Positions 37,072-46,079 of a stretch of DNA of 64,000 bases are shown in pieces. The notes beneath the pieces were generated by a model. That model was not told the origin of the DNA and ran no database searches. It saw only the letters and a list, made by a program, of their open reading frames with translations. Source of the stretch: Planctomycetales bacterium 71-10 (GTDB taxonomy: Bacteria > Planctomycetota > Planctomycetia > Isosphaerales > Isosphaeraceae). The position numbers were made by a program, and so were the translations under genes. Numbering within the stretch: the first letter of the stretch is position 1; each line of letters starts with the position of its first letter. Location: assembly GCA_001898385.1 (NCBI GenBank), contig MKTT01000083.1, positions 25,937 through 89,936 on the forward strand, given 5' to 3'.

Positions 37072-37260
37072 ATGACCGAAGGTGGTGACGATCGAGGGGC
37101 CGCTGCCCTGGGGCGACCAGGACGCGCCGGGGCACGTCAACCACGTCCGCTACTTCCGCTGGTACGAGACGCCCCGGATCGTCTACGCCGAGAAGGTGGG
37201 GCTGATGCGGCTGCGCCGCGAGCGGAACATCGGGCCGATCCTGGCGTCGGTGGTCGACCT
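37072..37260 (+). pseudogene. Truncated thioesterase duplicate
   Basis: A broken second copy of the thioesterase at 38673-39146. From 37085 it encodes V-T-I-E-G-P-L-P-W-G-D-Q-D-A, then G-H-V-N-H-V-R-Y-F-R-W-Y-E-T and R-N-I-G-P-I-L-A-S-V-V, nearly identical to residues about 19-75 of the intact protein. At the 5' end the ATG 37072 leads into a different phase because about 15 codons are missing. At the 3' end similarity stops near 37258, where the convergent 355-residue gene ends. The upstream flank is also duplicated. Truncation at both ends makes it non-functional. Confidence 0.85.
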
Positions 37261-38327
37261 TACCGGATGCGGTCCGCGCCGGTCGGCTGGGTGCCCTTTT
37301 CCTTAGGCTCGACGACGTCGGCCCCGGGCCGGATCGACTCCGCGATCCGTTCCATGAGGTTCATGTAAACGTCCCGCTCCCCCGCCGCCGCCGCCGCCGC
37401 CGGGAGCGTGAAGTTGACCGAGGCGACTCGGCGCTCGTCAAGTTTCACCAGGACCCACCGTATGGACGCGGCTTGCTTGGGGCCGTCGGGCGAGGCCGCG
37501 CCGGATTCGACCATGTTGGAGATGAGGCGCGGGGGCGTGTCGCTCAAAGTCCGCCATTCGAGCGGCCCGTTGATGATGTTTTGCGCCTGCAGCCCGTCGG
37601 CCAGTTGGCCCTTGAACTTGTCGAAGGTCAGCCCCGGTTCCAGCGTCACGACCTGCGCATAAATCAGGAAATCCGGCTCATTGCGGGCGAAGTTGTGCAG
37701 CCCGAGTTCCAGGACCCGGTCGGGCTCATCCGTCGGATAGGTGTGCATCAATGCCGGAACATTGATCGATGCGGTGCCCCTCCCGAGGGGGAGCGGCTCG
37801 TCGCGAAACGCCAGGTGCTCGGACGGCGACTCGATCCGGGTCCAGGTCCAACTCGCGCGGATGGACTCGATCTCATCCTTGACGGATCGCCCGGATATCG
37901 CGCCGCCCATGACCAGGTAAAGACGCCCGTCGTGGATCGCGGCCAGGGCCTCGACCGGACGGAGGGCCTTGCTGGGATTCGTCGCGGTGATTCGAAGGGC
38001 CCGCGCCCCGTCCAGTGAGGTCGGCTGGTCGTCGACCGCGCCGCGAAAGTTCCGTGCCAGCCCTTGGGCGGTTTCCTCCAGGGAATCCACCTTAGGTCGT
38101 GCGCATTCGATCATGATCAAGGCGGCGGGTTTCTCAGGCTCGGAGTCGGGGTTTGTCCACCGCGCGACCGTCTTTCCCGCGTTCCTTAATTGCTCGGTCC
38201 ATCCTCTCGGTTCCCTGAACGCGACGCCGGCCGTCGGGTAGGCCGCGAGGTCGCCCCGAGGGGATGCAGGGGCGGGAGGATCGACGCCCACGCACAGGAG
38301 GGCCCACGCAATGCCGAACAGCGCCAT
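37260..38327 (-). CDS. Hypothetical secreted or anchored protein, 355 residues
   Basis: I do not recognise this gene. ATG 38327 gives a short hydrophobic N-terminus (A-L-F-G-I-A-W-A-L-L-C-V-G-V) like a signal peptide. The mature part seems to hold two similar halves, each with a G-W/W-T-like strand and an R-A-S-W-T-W or M-x-x-I-A-E-S-I-R ending, recalling the DUF1795/DcrB-like fold, though this is a guess. It lies on the opposite strand exactly between the truncated and the intact thioesterase copies, and its codons look somewhat less GC-biased than those of its neighbours. A gene captured during the duplication or inserted later would both fit. The earlier ATG 38456 adds an unlikely leader. 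Confidence 0.7.
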   Translation of the reverse strand: MALFGIAWALLCVGVDPPAPASPRGDLAAYPTAGVAFREPRGWTEQLRNAGKTVARWTNPDSEPEKPAALIMIECARPKVDSLEETAQGLARNFRGAVDDQPTSLDGARALRITATNPSKALRPVEALAAIHDGRLYLVMGGAISGRSVKDEIESIRASWTWTRIESPSEHLAFRDEPLPLGRGTASINVPALMHTYPTDEPDRVLELGLHNFARNEPDFLIYAQVVTLEPGLTFDKFKGQLADGLQAQNIINGPLEWRTLSDTPPRLISNMVESGAASPDGPKQAASIRWVLVKLDERRVASVNFTLPAAAAAAGERDVYMNLMERIAESIRPGADVVEPKEKGTQPTGADRIR

Positions 38328-38672
38328 GATACCCGCCCCCGGGTCTGGTTCGATCGTCGCCAACCTGCACGGGAGAGCGATGGAAATCCCCTCCGCTGCG
38401 GGGTCGAGGCCGTGAGTCCACGGGGCCGCCGTCACCGCCCCTTCGGGGCCCCGCACGAAGCGGCCTCATCCTAAAGGCGTCGCGTCGCGATCTCAATAGA
38501 AACCACCGATGATCTGCCCGATTCGACTATCGATTAACGATTTGCGGCATACCCGAGGGGTGCTCGTCGTTGCGCTTCCGTCGACCGGGATGTCAAAGGA
38601 CATCATCTTGCCGGTACGATCGCCGGCCGGCTCGCGTGGATTCCAGGTTTCGGGAAAGAAGGGGCGACCGCG
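38328..38672 (+). other. Upstream region of thioesterase, partly duplicated
   Basis: Contains no gene. The part at 38585-38660 is similar to 36925-37000 in front of the broken copy, so the duplicated unit included the promoter side. The rest separates two divergent genes. Confidence 0.5.
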
Positions 38673-39146
38673 ATGAGCGAGGGGGAGGGAGCGACGGCCG
38701 ACGTCTCCGCGCCGCTGGCGGACTATCGGGTGACTATCGAGGTCCCGCTGCACTGGGGCGACCAGGACGCGCTGGGGCACGTCAACCACGTCCGGTACTT
38801 CCGCTGGTACGAGACGGCCCGGATCGTCTACGCGGAGAAGGTGGGGCTGATGCGGCTGCACCGCGAGCGGAACATCGGGCCGATCCTGGCGTCGGTGGCC
38901 AACGATTATCGGCGGCAACTGACGTTCCCGGACGTCGTCGACGTCGGCGTGCGGGCGACGCGGATTGGGATCAGCAGCATCGACCTGGAGCACCGGATCG
39001 TCAGCCGCGCCCGGAAGGCCCTCGCCGCCGAGGGGACCGCCACGCTAGTCGTCTTCGACTACAATCTCCAGCGGCCGACGCGCGTGCCGGACGACCTCCG
39101 CCGCGCGATCGAGGAGCTGGAAGGCCGCGAATTCCCCCGTTCCTGA
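38673..39146 (+). CDS. Acyl-CoA thioesterase (4HBT hot-dog fold)
   Basis: A 157-residue single hot-dog domain. The 4-hydroxybenzoyl-CoA thioesterase signature is L-H-W-G-D-Q-D-A-L-G-H-V-N-H-V-R-Y (catalytic Asp in G-D-Q-D), with F-R-W-Y-E-T-A-R next to it. Members cleave acyl-CoA to free acid and CoA in the cytosol. It starts at ATG 38673; 52 bp separate it from the transporter downstream on the same strand, so an operon is possible. A truncated duplicate lies 1.6 kb upstream. Confidence 0.9.
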   Translation: MSEGEGATADVSAPLADYRVTIEVPLHWGDQDALGHVNHVRYFRWYETARIVYAEKVGLMRLHRERNIGPILASVANDYRRQLTFPDVVDVGVRATRIGISSIDLEHRIVSRARKALAAEGTATLVVFDYNLQRPTRVPDDLRRAIEELEGREFPRS

Positions 39147-39198
39147 ATCCGACCGATCGCCCACCGCGTCTCCCCACGCCCAACACGACGGAACCGCC

Positions 39199-40524
39199 GT
39201 GAGCACCGACGCCGCGCCCGAAGCCGAAACTCCCGCCTCGCCCCGACTGAAGCGACTCCAGCTCGCGACGCTCGCGCTGCTGATGGCGGGCTACACGGGG
39301 TATTACTTCTGCCGGTCGAACTTCCCGGTCTGCACCCCGATGATCCGCGAGGAGCTGACGGCCTCCGGGATGACGGCGGACCAGGCGAAGATCGGCCTGG
39401 GGTCGATCATCACCCTGGGGGCGCTCGCCTACGCGGCGGGGAAGTTCCTGGGGGGCGGGATCACCGACCGGCTGGGGGGCTCGCGGATCTTCCTGGCGGG
39501 GATGCTGGGGTCGATCGCCTGCACGGTCGCCTTCACGTTCGGCGGTTCGCTGCCGTACTTCACCGTCGCGGCGGTGGGGAACCGGTTCATGCAGTCGCTG
39601 GGCTGGTTGGGCGTGGTGCGGGTGGTCTCGCGGTGGTTCCCGCACCGTCGGTTCGGCACGGTGATGGGGTTCGTCAGCCTGAGCTACCTGTTCGGCGACG
39701 CCATCTCCCGAAAGTTCATGAAGGTGCTGCTCGACTCCGGCTTCACCTGGCGCGGGGTGTACTTCGCCACGGCCGGCGTGCTGGCGGCGATGTTCGTCCT
39801 CAACGCCGTCTTCCTGCGCGAGAGCCCGGCCGACGTGGGCGAGGCCGAGCCCGAGCCGAACCCGGACAACCTGTTCGGAGCCGAGGGGGCGGAGGCGCGA
39901 TCGTCGGGCCTGAAGGACGTGCTGGGCCCGCTGCTGCGGAGCCGAGTGTTCCTCTACGCCTGCCTCCTCTCCATCGGGCTGACGTTGCTCCGCGAGACGT
40001 TCCAGAACTGGACGCCGCTCTACCTGAAGGACGACCTGGGCTTCAGCGACGCCGAGGCCGCGGACAAGAGCGCGTGGTTCCCGTTCTTCGGCGGGGTCTC
40101 CGTCCTGATGGTCGGCTTCCTGAGCGACAAGCTGGGGAAGGGGGGGCGGGCGCTGGTGATCGTGGCGGGCCTGATGGCCGCGGCGGCGGCGTTGCTGATG
40201 CTGGCGATGAAGGCCACGCACGGGACGGCTTTCGGCCCGGCGGCGATGGTGGGCCTGATGGGATTCCTGCTGGTCGGCCCCTACTCGTTCCTCGCGGGCG
40301 CCGTGGCGCTCGACTTCGGCGGCAAGAAGGGCTCGGCCGCCGCCGCCGGGATCATCGACGGCGTCAGCTACATCGGCGGGATGGCCTCCGGCCTGGTCAT
40401 GGCCCAGATCAGCAACGTCTTCGGCTGGTCCGGCGCGTTCGCCGTGCTGTCGATGGTGTCGCTGGTCACGGGGTTCGTCGCGCTGCGGTTCTACTGGGAC
40501 CAGCAGAGGGGCGTCGCGGGGTGA
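39199..40524 (+). CDS. MFS transporter, organophosphate:phosphate antiporter type
   Basis: A 441-residue 12-helix transporter. The N-terminus Y-T-G-Y-Y-F-C-R-S-N-F-P-V resembles the GlpT/UhpT group (Y-x-x-R-x-N-F), where this Arg binds the phosphate of the substrate. D-R-L-G-G-S-R in the loop between helices 2 and 3 is the MFS loop motif. A central cytoplasmic loop (about residues 210-235) is acidic. The start is GTG 39199. A sugar-phosphate or glycerol-3-phosphate exchanger is likely, but the substrate cannot be fixed. It is followed by a composite repeat. Confidence 0.87.
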   Translation: MSTDAAPEAETPASPRLKRLQLATLALLMAGYTGYYFCRSNFPVCTPMIREELTASGMTADQAKIGLGSIITLGALAYAAGKFLGGGITDRLGGSRIFLAGMLGSIACTVAFTFGGSLPYFTVAAVGNRFMQSLGWLGVVRVVSRWFPHRRFGTVMGFVSLSYLFGDAISRKFMKVLLDSGFTWRGVYFATAGVLAAMFVLNAVFLRESPADVGEAEPEPNPDNLFGAEGAEARSSGLKDVLGPLLRSRVFLYACLLSIGLTLLRETFQNWTPLYLKDDLGFSDAEAADKSAWFPFFGGVSVLMVGFLSDKLGKGGRALVIVAGLMAAAAALLMLAMKATHGTAFGPAAMVGLMGFLLVGPYSFLAGAVALDFGGKKGSAAAAGIIDGVSYIGGMASGLVMAQISNVFGWSGAFAVLSMVSLVTGFVALRFYWDQQRGVAG

Positions 40525-40530
40525 AACGAG

Positions 40531-40724
40531 GTCGTTCGACGTCTTCCCCCCTCGCGGGGGAAGACAGACCCCGAAGGGGTCAGTAGAGGGGGAGGCGAAG
40601 CACGGTCGTCGTCGGGATCCGAAGGCCCGCTCGACCGGCCCGGGCTCCCGACGGTCGTCCGGTGCGTCGTCCCCCTCATCCGGCCCTTCGGGCCACCTTC
40701 CCCCGCGAGGGGGGAAGGCCGTTA
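40531..40724. repeat. Composite inverted repeat, full copy
   Basis: GTCTTCCCCCCTCGCGGGGGAAGAC hairpin, AGACCCCGAAGGGGTC, then a changed arm (AGTAGAGGGGGAGG), spacer, GTCCCCCTCATCCGGCCC, GGGCC and CCTTCCCCCGCGAGGGGGGAAGGCCGTTA at the right end. It lies between two convergent genes (transporter and nuoM) and could also act as a two-way terminator. Confidence 0.9.
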
Positions 40725-40744
40725 TGGCCAGCGGCGCGACTTGC

Positions 40745-42379
40745 TCACCGCGCCTCGGCCACGATCGCCGGGGCCTCCGCCGGTCGCCCCGCCATCGGGC
40801 CGGCGGCCGTGGTCGCGCCGGAGGCGACGCCGGCGACCATGCGGTCGACGGACGGGCTCATCCAGCTCAGGATGAGGGCCTGGGGGAAGACGCCCATCAG
40901 GACCGTCAGGACGACGAGCGGGGCGGAGATGCCGATCTCGCGCGGGGAGAGGTCGGGCAGGCCCTTCCACGCCTCGTTGCGGCCGAGGAACACGCGCTGG
41001 ATCGTCCAGAGGATGTAGCCGGCCGTGAGGACGACCGCGGCGGCGGCGAGGACCCCCAGCGCCACGCTGTATCGGAACGCGGCCAGCACCACGAAGACCT
41101 CGGCCACGAACCCGCACAGGCCCGGCAGGCCCATCGAGCCGAAGAAGATCACATAGGAGACCGCGCCGTAGAGCGGCATGACGTTGTTCAGGCCGCCGAG
41201 CCGGTCCAGGTCGCGGGTGTGGGCCCGGTCGTAGATGACGCCGACGAGGAAGAACATCGCGGCCGAGGTGATGCCGTGGGCCAGCATCATGTACATGGCG
41301 CCGTTGACGCCGTAGGCGTAGTACCCCGCGCCGCCGGCCAGGTTCATCGCCGCCATCCCCAGCGTGACGTACCCCATGTGGCTGATCGAGCTGTACGCCA
41401 CCAGCTTCTTGAAGTCGGTTTGCGCCATCGCCGCGAGCGCGCCGTAGAGGATGCTGAAGACGCCCAGGGCCGCGACGACGTACGACCAATCCAGCGCCCC
41501 GGCCGGCGCCAGCGGCCAGGCCAGGCGGATCATGCCGTAGCCGCCGATCTTCAGCAGCACGCCGGCCAGGATCATGCTGATGGGCGTCGGCGCCTGGACG
41601 TGGGCGTCGGGCAGCCAGGTGTGGAACGGGAACGACGGCAGCTTCACCAGGAAGCCGACCAGGAACAGCACGAACACCCAGTCCTGGATCCAGCGCCCGT
41701 AATACCCGGTCGTCGAGGCGATCGCCGTCAGCTTCACGATGTCGAACGAGCCGCCGCGGAAGTCGCCCGCGGGGGCGTCGCCGGTCCAGAAGTAGAGGAT
41801 CAGGATCGCGACCAGGATGAAGACCGAGCCGAACAGCGTGTAGAGCAAAAACTTGATCGCCGCGTATTCCCGATTCTCGCCCCCCCAGAGGGCGATCAGG
41901 AAGTACATCGGCAGCAGCATGACCTCGAAGAAGACGTAGAACAGGAACAGGTCGAGCGCCAGGAACACGCCCGTCATGCTCGCCGCCAGCAGCAGGAACA
42001 GCGAGTAATACCCCCGCACCTGCTTCTCGATGGGCCATGAGGCCAGGCAGGCCAGCAGGCTCGTCAGGCCGGTGAGGACGACGAGGCTCACGCTGATGCC
42101 GTCCAGCCCCAGGTAATACTGGATGTGGAACGCCGGGATCCAGTCGTGGCGGACGACGAGGAAGCCGTCGCTCGCCGCGCGCTCGGCCAGCGGGGCCGCG
42201 GCGCGGGCGTCGCCGACGTAGGCGGCCAGCGCCGCGAGCGCCAGCGCGAACGCGACGGCCGTGAACGCCGTGGCGACGTACTTCACGAGCCGCTCGGACC
42301 CCTTCGGCACGAGCAGGACGGCCCCCGCGCCGATCAGGGGGACGAGCCACAGGGAGGTCAGCAGCAGGTTGTCGCTCAT
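40745..42379 (-). CDS. nuoM: NADH-quinone oxidoreductase subunit M
   Basis: A 544-residue antiporter-like membrane subunit of complex I, with about 14 helices. Typical segments are Y-Y-L-G-L-D-G-I-S-V near the N-terminus, F-F-E-V-M-L-L-P-M-Y (the key membrane Glu in helix 5), F-K-K-L-V-A-Y-S-S-I-S-H-M-G (the Lys/His helix) and S-A-A-M-F-F-L-V-G. It follows nuoL by 46 bp. No nuoN or nuoK is visible, so the pair is separated from the rest of a complex I locus. Membership in a stand-alone ion-pumping module is a less likely alternative. Confidence 0.94.
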   Translation of the reverse strand: MSDNLLLTSLWLVPLIGAGAVLLVPKGSERLVKYVATAFTAVAFALALAALAAYVGDARAAAPLAERAASDGFLVVRHDWIPAFHIQYYLGLDGISVSLVVLTGLTSLLACLASWPIEKQVRGYYSLFLLLAASMTGVFLALDLFLFYVFFEVMLLPMYFLIALWGGENREYAAIKFLLYTLFGSVFILVAILILYFWTGDAPAGDFRGGSFDIVKLTAIASTTGYYGRWIQDWVFVLFLVGFLVKLPSFPFHTWLPDAHVQAPTPISMILAGVLLKIGGYGMIRLAWPLAPAGALDWSYVVAALGVFSILYGALAAMAQTDFKKLVAYSSISHMGYVTLGMAAMNLAGGAGYYAYGVNGAMYMMLAHGITSAAMFFLVGVIYDRAHTRDLDRLGGLNNVMPLYGAVSYVIFFGSMGLPGLCGFVAEVFVVLAAFRYSVALGVLAAAAVVLTAGYILWTIQRVFLGRNEAWKGLPDLSPREIGISAPLVVLTVLMGVFPQALILSWMSPSVDRMVAGVASGATTAAGPMAGRPAEAPAIVAEAR

Positions 42380-42425
42380 GTGCGGGGCGCCGGACGGAGG
42401 AGGGTTGCGATTCGGGGAGGCGTCG

Positions 42426-44636
42426 TCAGCCCACCCAGGCGAAGACGCCGGCGAACAGGCCGATCACGGCGAGCGCCAGGAACATCAGGTAGTTGCGGAT
42501 CCGCCCGGTCTGGATCGACCGCGCCCGATCCCCGGCCAGGTACACCGAGGCCGCCAGGCCGTTCACCAGCCCGTCGACCCCGAGCCGGTCGAACATCCCG
42601 CCGGCCCGGCTGAGGAGTTCCACGGTCCGGGCCGCGCCGTTCACGACGGCGTCGATGACGAGCCGATCGAGCCCCGCGCACGCCTTCGCCAGTCGGAGGC
42701 AGGGGCGGACGAGGGCCATGGCGTACAACTCGTCGAAATACCACTTGTTCTTGAACAGGGCGTAGAGCGGCCGGAAGCGGACGGCCGCCCGCGCGGGGCT
42801 CAGTCGCAGCGACGGGGCGAACGGCAGGCCGGCCGGGGCGTAGTAGAGGACGGCCAGCAGCAGCCCCAGCGCGAGGATCGCCAGCGACGCCCCCACCGCG
42901 TACCAGTGCGCCCAGTGGGCGTCGATCGCGCCGGCCGGAGCGCCATACGCCAACATCCGTTCGAGGACCGGCGTCCCGATCGGCAGGCCGAGCCAGATCG
43001 TCCAGCCCGAGAACACGCTGAGCGCCGCCAGGATCACCAGAGGCCGGGTCATGACGGCCGGGCTCTCGTGGGCGTGGGCGACCGGGTTCAGGTCGTGCTG
43101 CGCGGCCCCGACGCCGTGCTCGGAGTCCTCCGCGGCCAGGGCGTGCTCCTCGTCCTGGGCGTGGATCACGCGGGCCGTGTGGGGGTCGGGGAAGCCGCGG
43201 GGCTCGCCGGCGAAGACCAGGAACCACATCCGGAACATGTAGAACGTCGTCAACACCGCCCCGACGGCCGGCAGGACGAACAGCAGGGCGTGATGCGGCT
43301 CGGCGGCGACCTTCGCGAGCGCCGCGGCGAGGATGGCGTCCTTCGAGTAGAACCCGCTGAAGAACGGTACGCCGGAGATGGCCAGGGTGCCGACCAGCAT
43401 GGTCGCGGCGGTGGTCGGCATCTTCCGGCGGAGGCCGCCGAGGCCGGCCATCTCGTAGGTGTGGACGCTGTGGTAGACGCTGCCGGCACCCAGGAAGAGC
43501 AGGGCCTTGAAGAAGGCGTGCGTCAGCAGGTGGAACACGCCGGCCGCCCAGCCGCCGACCCCCAGCGCCAGCATCATGAACCCGAGCTGGCTGACGGTCG
43601 AGTACGCCAGCACCTTCTTGTAGTCGGTCTGCACCACGGCGATCGTCGCCGCGATGAACAGGGTGATCCCGCCGGCGTAGGCGACGACGTCCAGCACCTC
43701 GGGCGTGAAGACCGGGAAGAACCGGGCGACGAGGTACACGCCGGCCGCGACCATCGTCGCCGCGTGGATCAGGGCCGAGACGGGCGTCGGCCCGGCCATG
43801 GCGTCGGGGAGCCAGACGTGCAGCGGGAACTGCGCGCTCTTGCCGGCGCACCCGGCGAAGATCCCCAGCCCGGCCAGCGTGAGAAGCCCGTAGGAGATCG
43901 GCGCGGCGGCGTCCAGGGAGCCGTCGGGATGCCGCAGGATCGCGACGACCTCCCGGAAGTCGAACGTCCCCAACGCCGACCAGAGGACGCCCAGGCCGAT
44001 GAGCATGCCGACGTCGCCCACGCGGTTGACCACGAACGCCTTGTTGGCGGCGTCGGCGTTGGGCTTCTCCTCGTACCAGAAGCCGATGAGGAGGTACGAG
44101 CAGACCCCCACCAACTCCCAGAACAGGAAGATCATGAACAGGTTCGGCGACGCGATCAGCCCGAGCATCGAGAAGCAGAACAGCGACAGGTACGCGAAGA
44201 ACCGCGGATAGCGGGCGTCCTCGGCCATGTAGCTCGTCGAATAGGCGTGGATCAGCGTCGCGACGAACGTGACCATCAGGAACATGATCGCCGCCAGGCC
44301 GTCGACGCGGACCCCCAGCGGGATCGCCAGCCGCCGGCCCTCCTGCGGGGCGTCGAGGATCACCCAGTCGAACGAGCCCTCCCAGGCGTGGGCCTCGTGC
44401 GGGACGGCCTCGCCGTGGGCGGCCTCATGATGGCCCGGCTCGGCGAAGGCGGCGCGGTTCTCGACGAGGAAGTAGTCGACGAATCCGATTGCGCTCAGCG
44501 CGCACGAGGCGGCGATCGCGCCGGTGGCGATCCGGGCGTTGAGCCGGCCGAGACTTCGGATGAAGAGGATCTCGACGAGGAAGGCCGCCAGGGGGATCAG
44601 GACGGCGGCGGCGTAGAGACCCACCTGCCAGGGCAT
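42426..44636 (-). CDS. nuoL: NADH-quinone oxidoreductase subunit L
   Basis: A 736-residue subunit, the full length of NuoL with its C-terminal lateral helix region. Landmarks are G-V-R-V-D-G-L-A-A-I-M-F-L, F-L-F-W-E-L-V-G-V-C-S-Y-L-L-I-G-F-W, the quinone/antiporter core W-L-P-D-A-M-A-G-P-T-P-V-S-A-L-I-H-A-A-T-M-V and D-Y-K-K-V-L-A-Y-S-T-V-S-Q-L-G. A His/Glu-rich insertion lies near residues 85-105 (H-H-E-A-A-H-G-E-A). The start ATG 44636 has AAGGA upstream. It is the first gene of the pair with nuoM; proton pumping in the membrane is the expected role. Confidence 0.95.
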   Translation of the reverse strand: MPWQVGLYAAAVLIPLAAFLVEILFIRSLGRLNARIATGAIAASCALSAIGFVDYFLVENRAAFAEPGHHEAAHGEAVPHEAHAWEGSFDWVILDAPQEGRRLAIPLGVRVDGLAAIMFLMVTFVATLIHAYSTSYMAEDARYPRFFAYLSLFCFSMLGLIASPNLFMIFLFWELVGVCSYLLIGFWYEEKPNADAANKAFVVNRVGDVGMLIGLGVLWSALGTFDFREVVAILRHPDGSLDAAAPISYGLLTLAGLGIFAGCAGKSAQFPLHVWLPDAMAGPTPVSALIHAATMVAAGVYLVARFFPVFTPEVLDVVAYAGGITLFIAATIAVVQTDYKKVLAYSTVSQLGFMMLALGVGGWAAGVFHLLTHAFFKALLFLGAGSVYHSVHTYEMAGLGGLRRKMPTTAATMLVGTLAISGVPFFSGFYSKDAILAAALAKVAAEPHHALLFVLPAVGAVLTTFYMFRMWFLVFAGEPRGFPDPHTARVIHAQDEEHALAAEDSEHGVGAAQHDLNPVAHAHESPAVMTRPLVILAALSVFSGWTIWLGLPIGTPVLERMLAYGAPAGAIDAHWAHWYAVGASLAILALGLLLAVLYYAPAGLPFAPSLRLSPARAAVRFRPLYALFKNKWYFDELYAMALVRPCLRLAKACAGLDRLVIDAVVNGAARTVELLSRAGGMFDRLGVDGLVNGLAASVYLAGDRARSIQTGRIRNYLMFLALAVIGLFAGVFAWVG

Positions 44637-45028
44637 GTTCGGACGTCCTTCGTGGCATTCGACCGCGGCGACGCCCCCCGACCGGCGGCGTCGGACGGTT
44701 CCATCCCGGCGTCGACCCGGGGGGCGGGCCTCGCGGCGAGGCCCGCGGCATGCGCGCCGGCGCGTCATGCCGGGCGAGGCGTGAGCCTGAACTATGGCAC
44801 ACCGGGGCGGCCGTTTCAAGCCCCCGGCGGTCCTGGGCGGGACATCGACAAGCCCGCCGAACCCGTCCCGACGTCAAGCCTATCGCGGGCAGGCGAAGCG
44901 CCACGGCTCATGTCGGGCCGCGGAGGTCTTTCGAGGCGACTCGCCGACTCTTCCGCGGCGAGGATCTCGCGACTGGCTCCGCGTCCTCGGCGGTCAGGGA
45001 GGATCCGGGCCGGCCCGTTTTGAGAGGA
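44637..45028. other. Intergenic region upstream of nuoL
   Basis: 392 bp with no gene that I can support and no repeat. It should contain the nuoL promoter; no clear boxes are visible. Confidence 0.4.
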
Positions 45029-45403
45029 TCATGATGCGTCGTCGCCCGCGATCAGGTCGAGCATCGAATGGCAGATGGCGCGAACGCGGACCATCCGTTC
45101 GTCGTTGATGACCTCGATCGGGTCGACGTCCCAGGATGGAATTCGGGCGAGGACTCCCATCAATTCCCTGTACATCGTCACGAATTCGTCGCTCATCCCG
45201 GTGACGCCCGATTCGACGGCCCCATCCAGCCCCGAGTCGTCCGCCAGACGTTCGACCGCCTCGACGAACGAGGAGACCAGGCTGCCATCGGACCCGTCGG
45301 ACAACCACAGGCTTTCCTGCTCCTCTCGGCTGCCGAGTTCATGCAGGGCTCCGATCACGAGGTCGCGATAGAAGCCGACGGGCTTCTCGGGGATGCGCGT
45401 CAT
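45029..45403 (-). CDS. Hypothetical protein, 124 residues
   Basis: I do not recognise this small acidic protein. It is predicted all-helical with no signal or membrane segment: G-F-Y-R-D-L-V-I-G-A-L-H-E-L-G-S-R-E-E-Q at the N-terminus, F-V-E-A-V-E-R-L-A-D in the middle, E-V-I-N-D-E-R-M-V-R-V-R at the end. Normal amino-acid composition and the lack of a better frame support a real gene, but the ribosome binding site is weak. It ends 392 bp from nuoL and shows no functional link to it. Confidence 0.55.
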   Translation of the reverse strand: MTRIPEKPVGFYRDLVIGALHELGSREEQESLWLSDGSDGSLVSSFVEAVERLADDSGLDGAVESGVTGMSDEFVTMYRELMGVLARIPSWDVDPIEVINDERMVRVRAICHSMLDLIAGDDAS

Positions 45404-45485
45404 AGCGGGCTCGCTCGTAGAGGTTCTGGATTGTGCCGCAATCCGTCAGCGAGGGTGATGGGCCTCGACTGGAGTAGACGCCGCT

Positions 45486-45869
45486 CTAGCGGGCGCGGGC
45501 CCTCAGCTTCTTCAGGCGTCGGATCCGGCCGCGGCTCTGCTTCGAAGGCCGGATCGCGTTGACGAGCAGCACCGCCCCGAGCCCGGCGACGCCCATCGCG
45601 GCGTAGCGGAGCGAGGGGAGCTTGCCCAGGTCCGAGATCGCCCAGAGGGCGTTCATCCACATCCAGGCGTTCAGGGCCAGGTCGTCGTCGAGCCGCTCGG
45701 CCCTCTTGCGATCGAGGAACAGGAGCGTCGCGCCCGACGCGAGCGTGAGCGCCGAGGCGACGTAAGCCGGCCGCGCGAGGCCGGCGAGCCAGAGCGCGTC
45801 CATGGCGAACCAGGCGGCCGAGTTCGCCGGGTCGACCACCCTCCGGGAAAACCACGAGGCGCGCTTCAT
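45486..45869 (-). CDS. Small membrane protein, unknown function
   Basis: A 127-residue protein with three or four hydrophobic segments (A-W-F-A-M-D-A-L-W-L-A-G-L-A, Y-V-A-S-A-L-T-L-A-S-G-A-T-L-L-F-L, A-W-M-W-M-N-A-L-W-A-I-S, A-A-M-G-V-A-G-L-G-A-V-L-L-V) and a very basic C-terminus (G-R-I-R-R-L-K-K-L-R-A-R-A-R). ATG 45869 has GGAGCGGC close upstream. A far longer open frame in this register covers the M16 gene on the other strand and is a shadow. No family is recognised. Confidence 0.6.
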   Translation of the reverse strand: MKRASWFSRRVVDPANSAAWFAMDALWLAGLARPAYVASALTLASGATLLFLDRKRAERLDDDLALNAWMWMNALWAISDLGKLPSLRYAAMGVAGLGAVLLVNAIRPSKQSRGRIRRLKKLRARAR

Positions 45870-46079
45870 CGCCGCTCCACGTCCAGACGAGGCTCCGGTC
45901 GGTCCGACACGAGCCGAGATTCTACCCGCTTCGGCGTCCGCGGGCCTATTCGCCGTGTCGATCCCGGGTCCGCCCTGCACCTGGAGCGTCCCTTGCCCCC
46001 GGCGTCGGCGATGTGGGATGATCGGCCCCACACCACATGAAGGGCGATGCGTCGCCCGGCGCCAGTCCACGGAGTCGTC

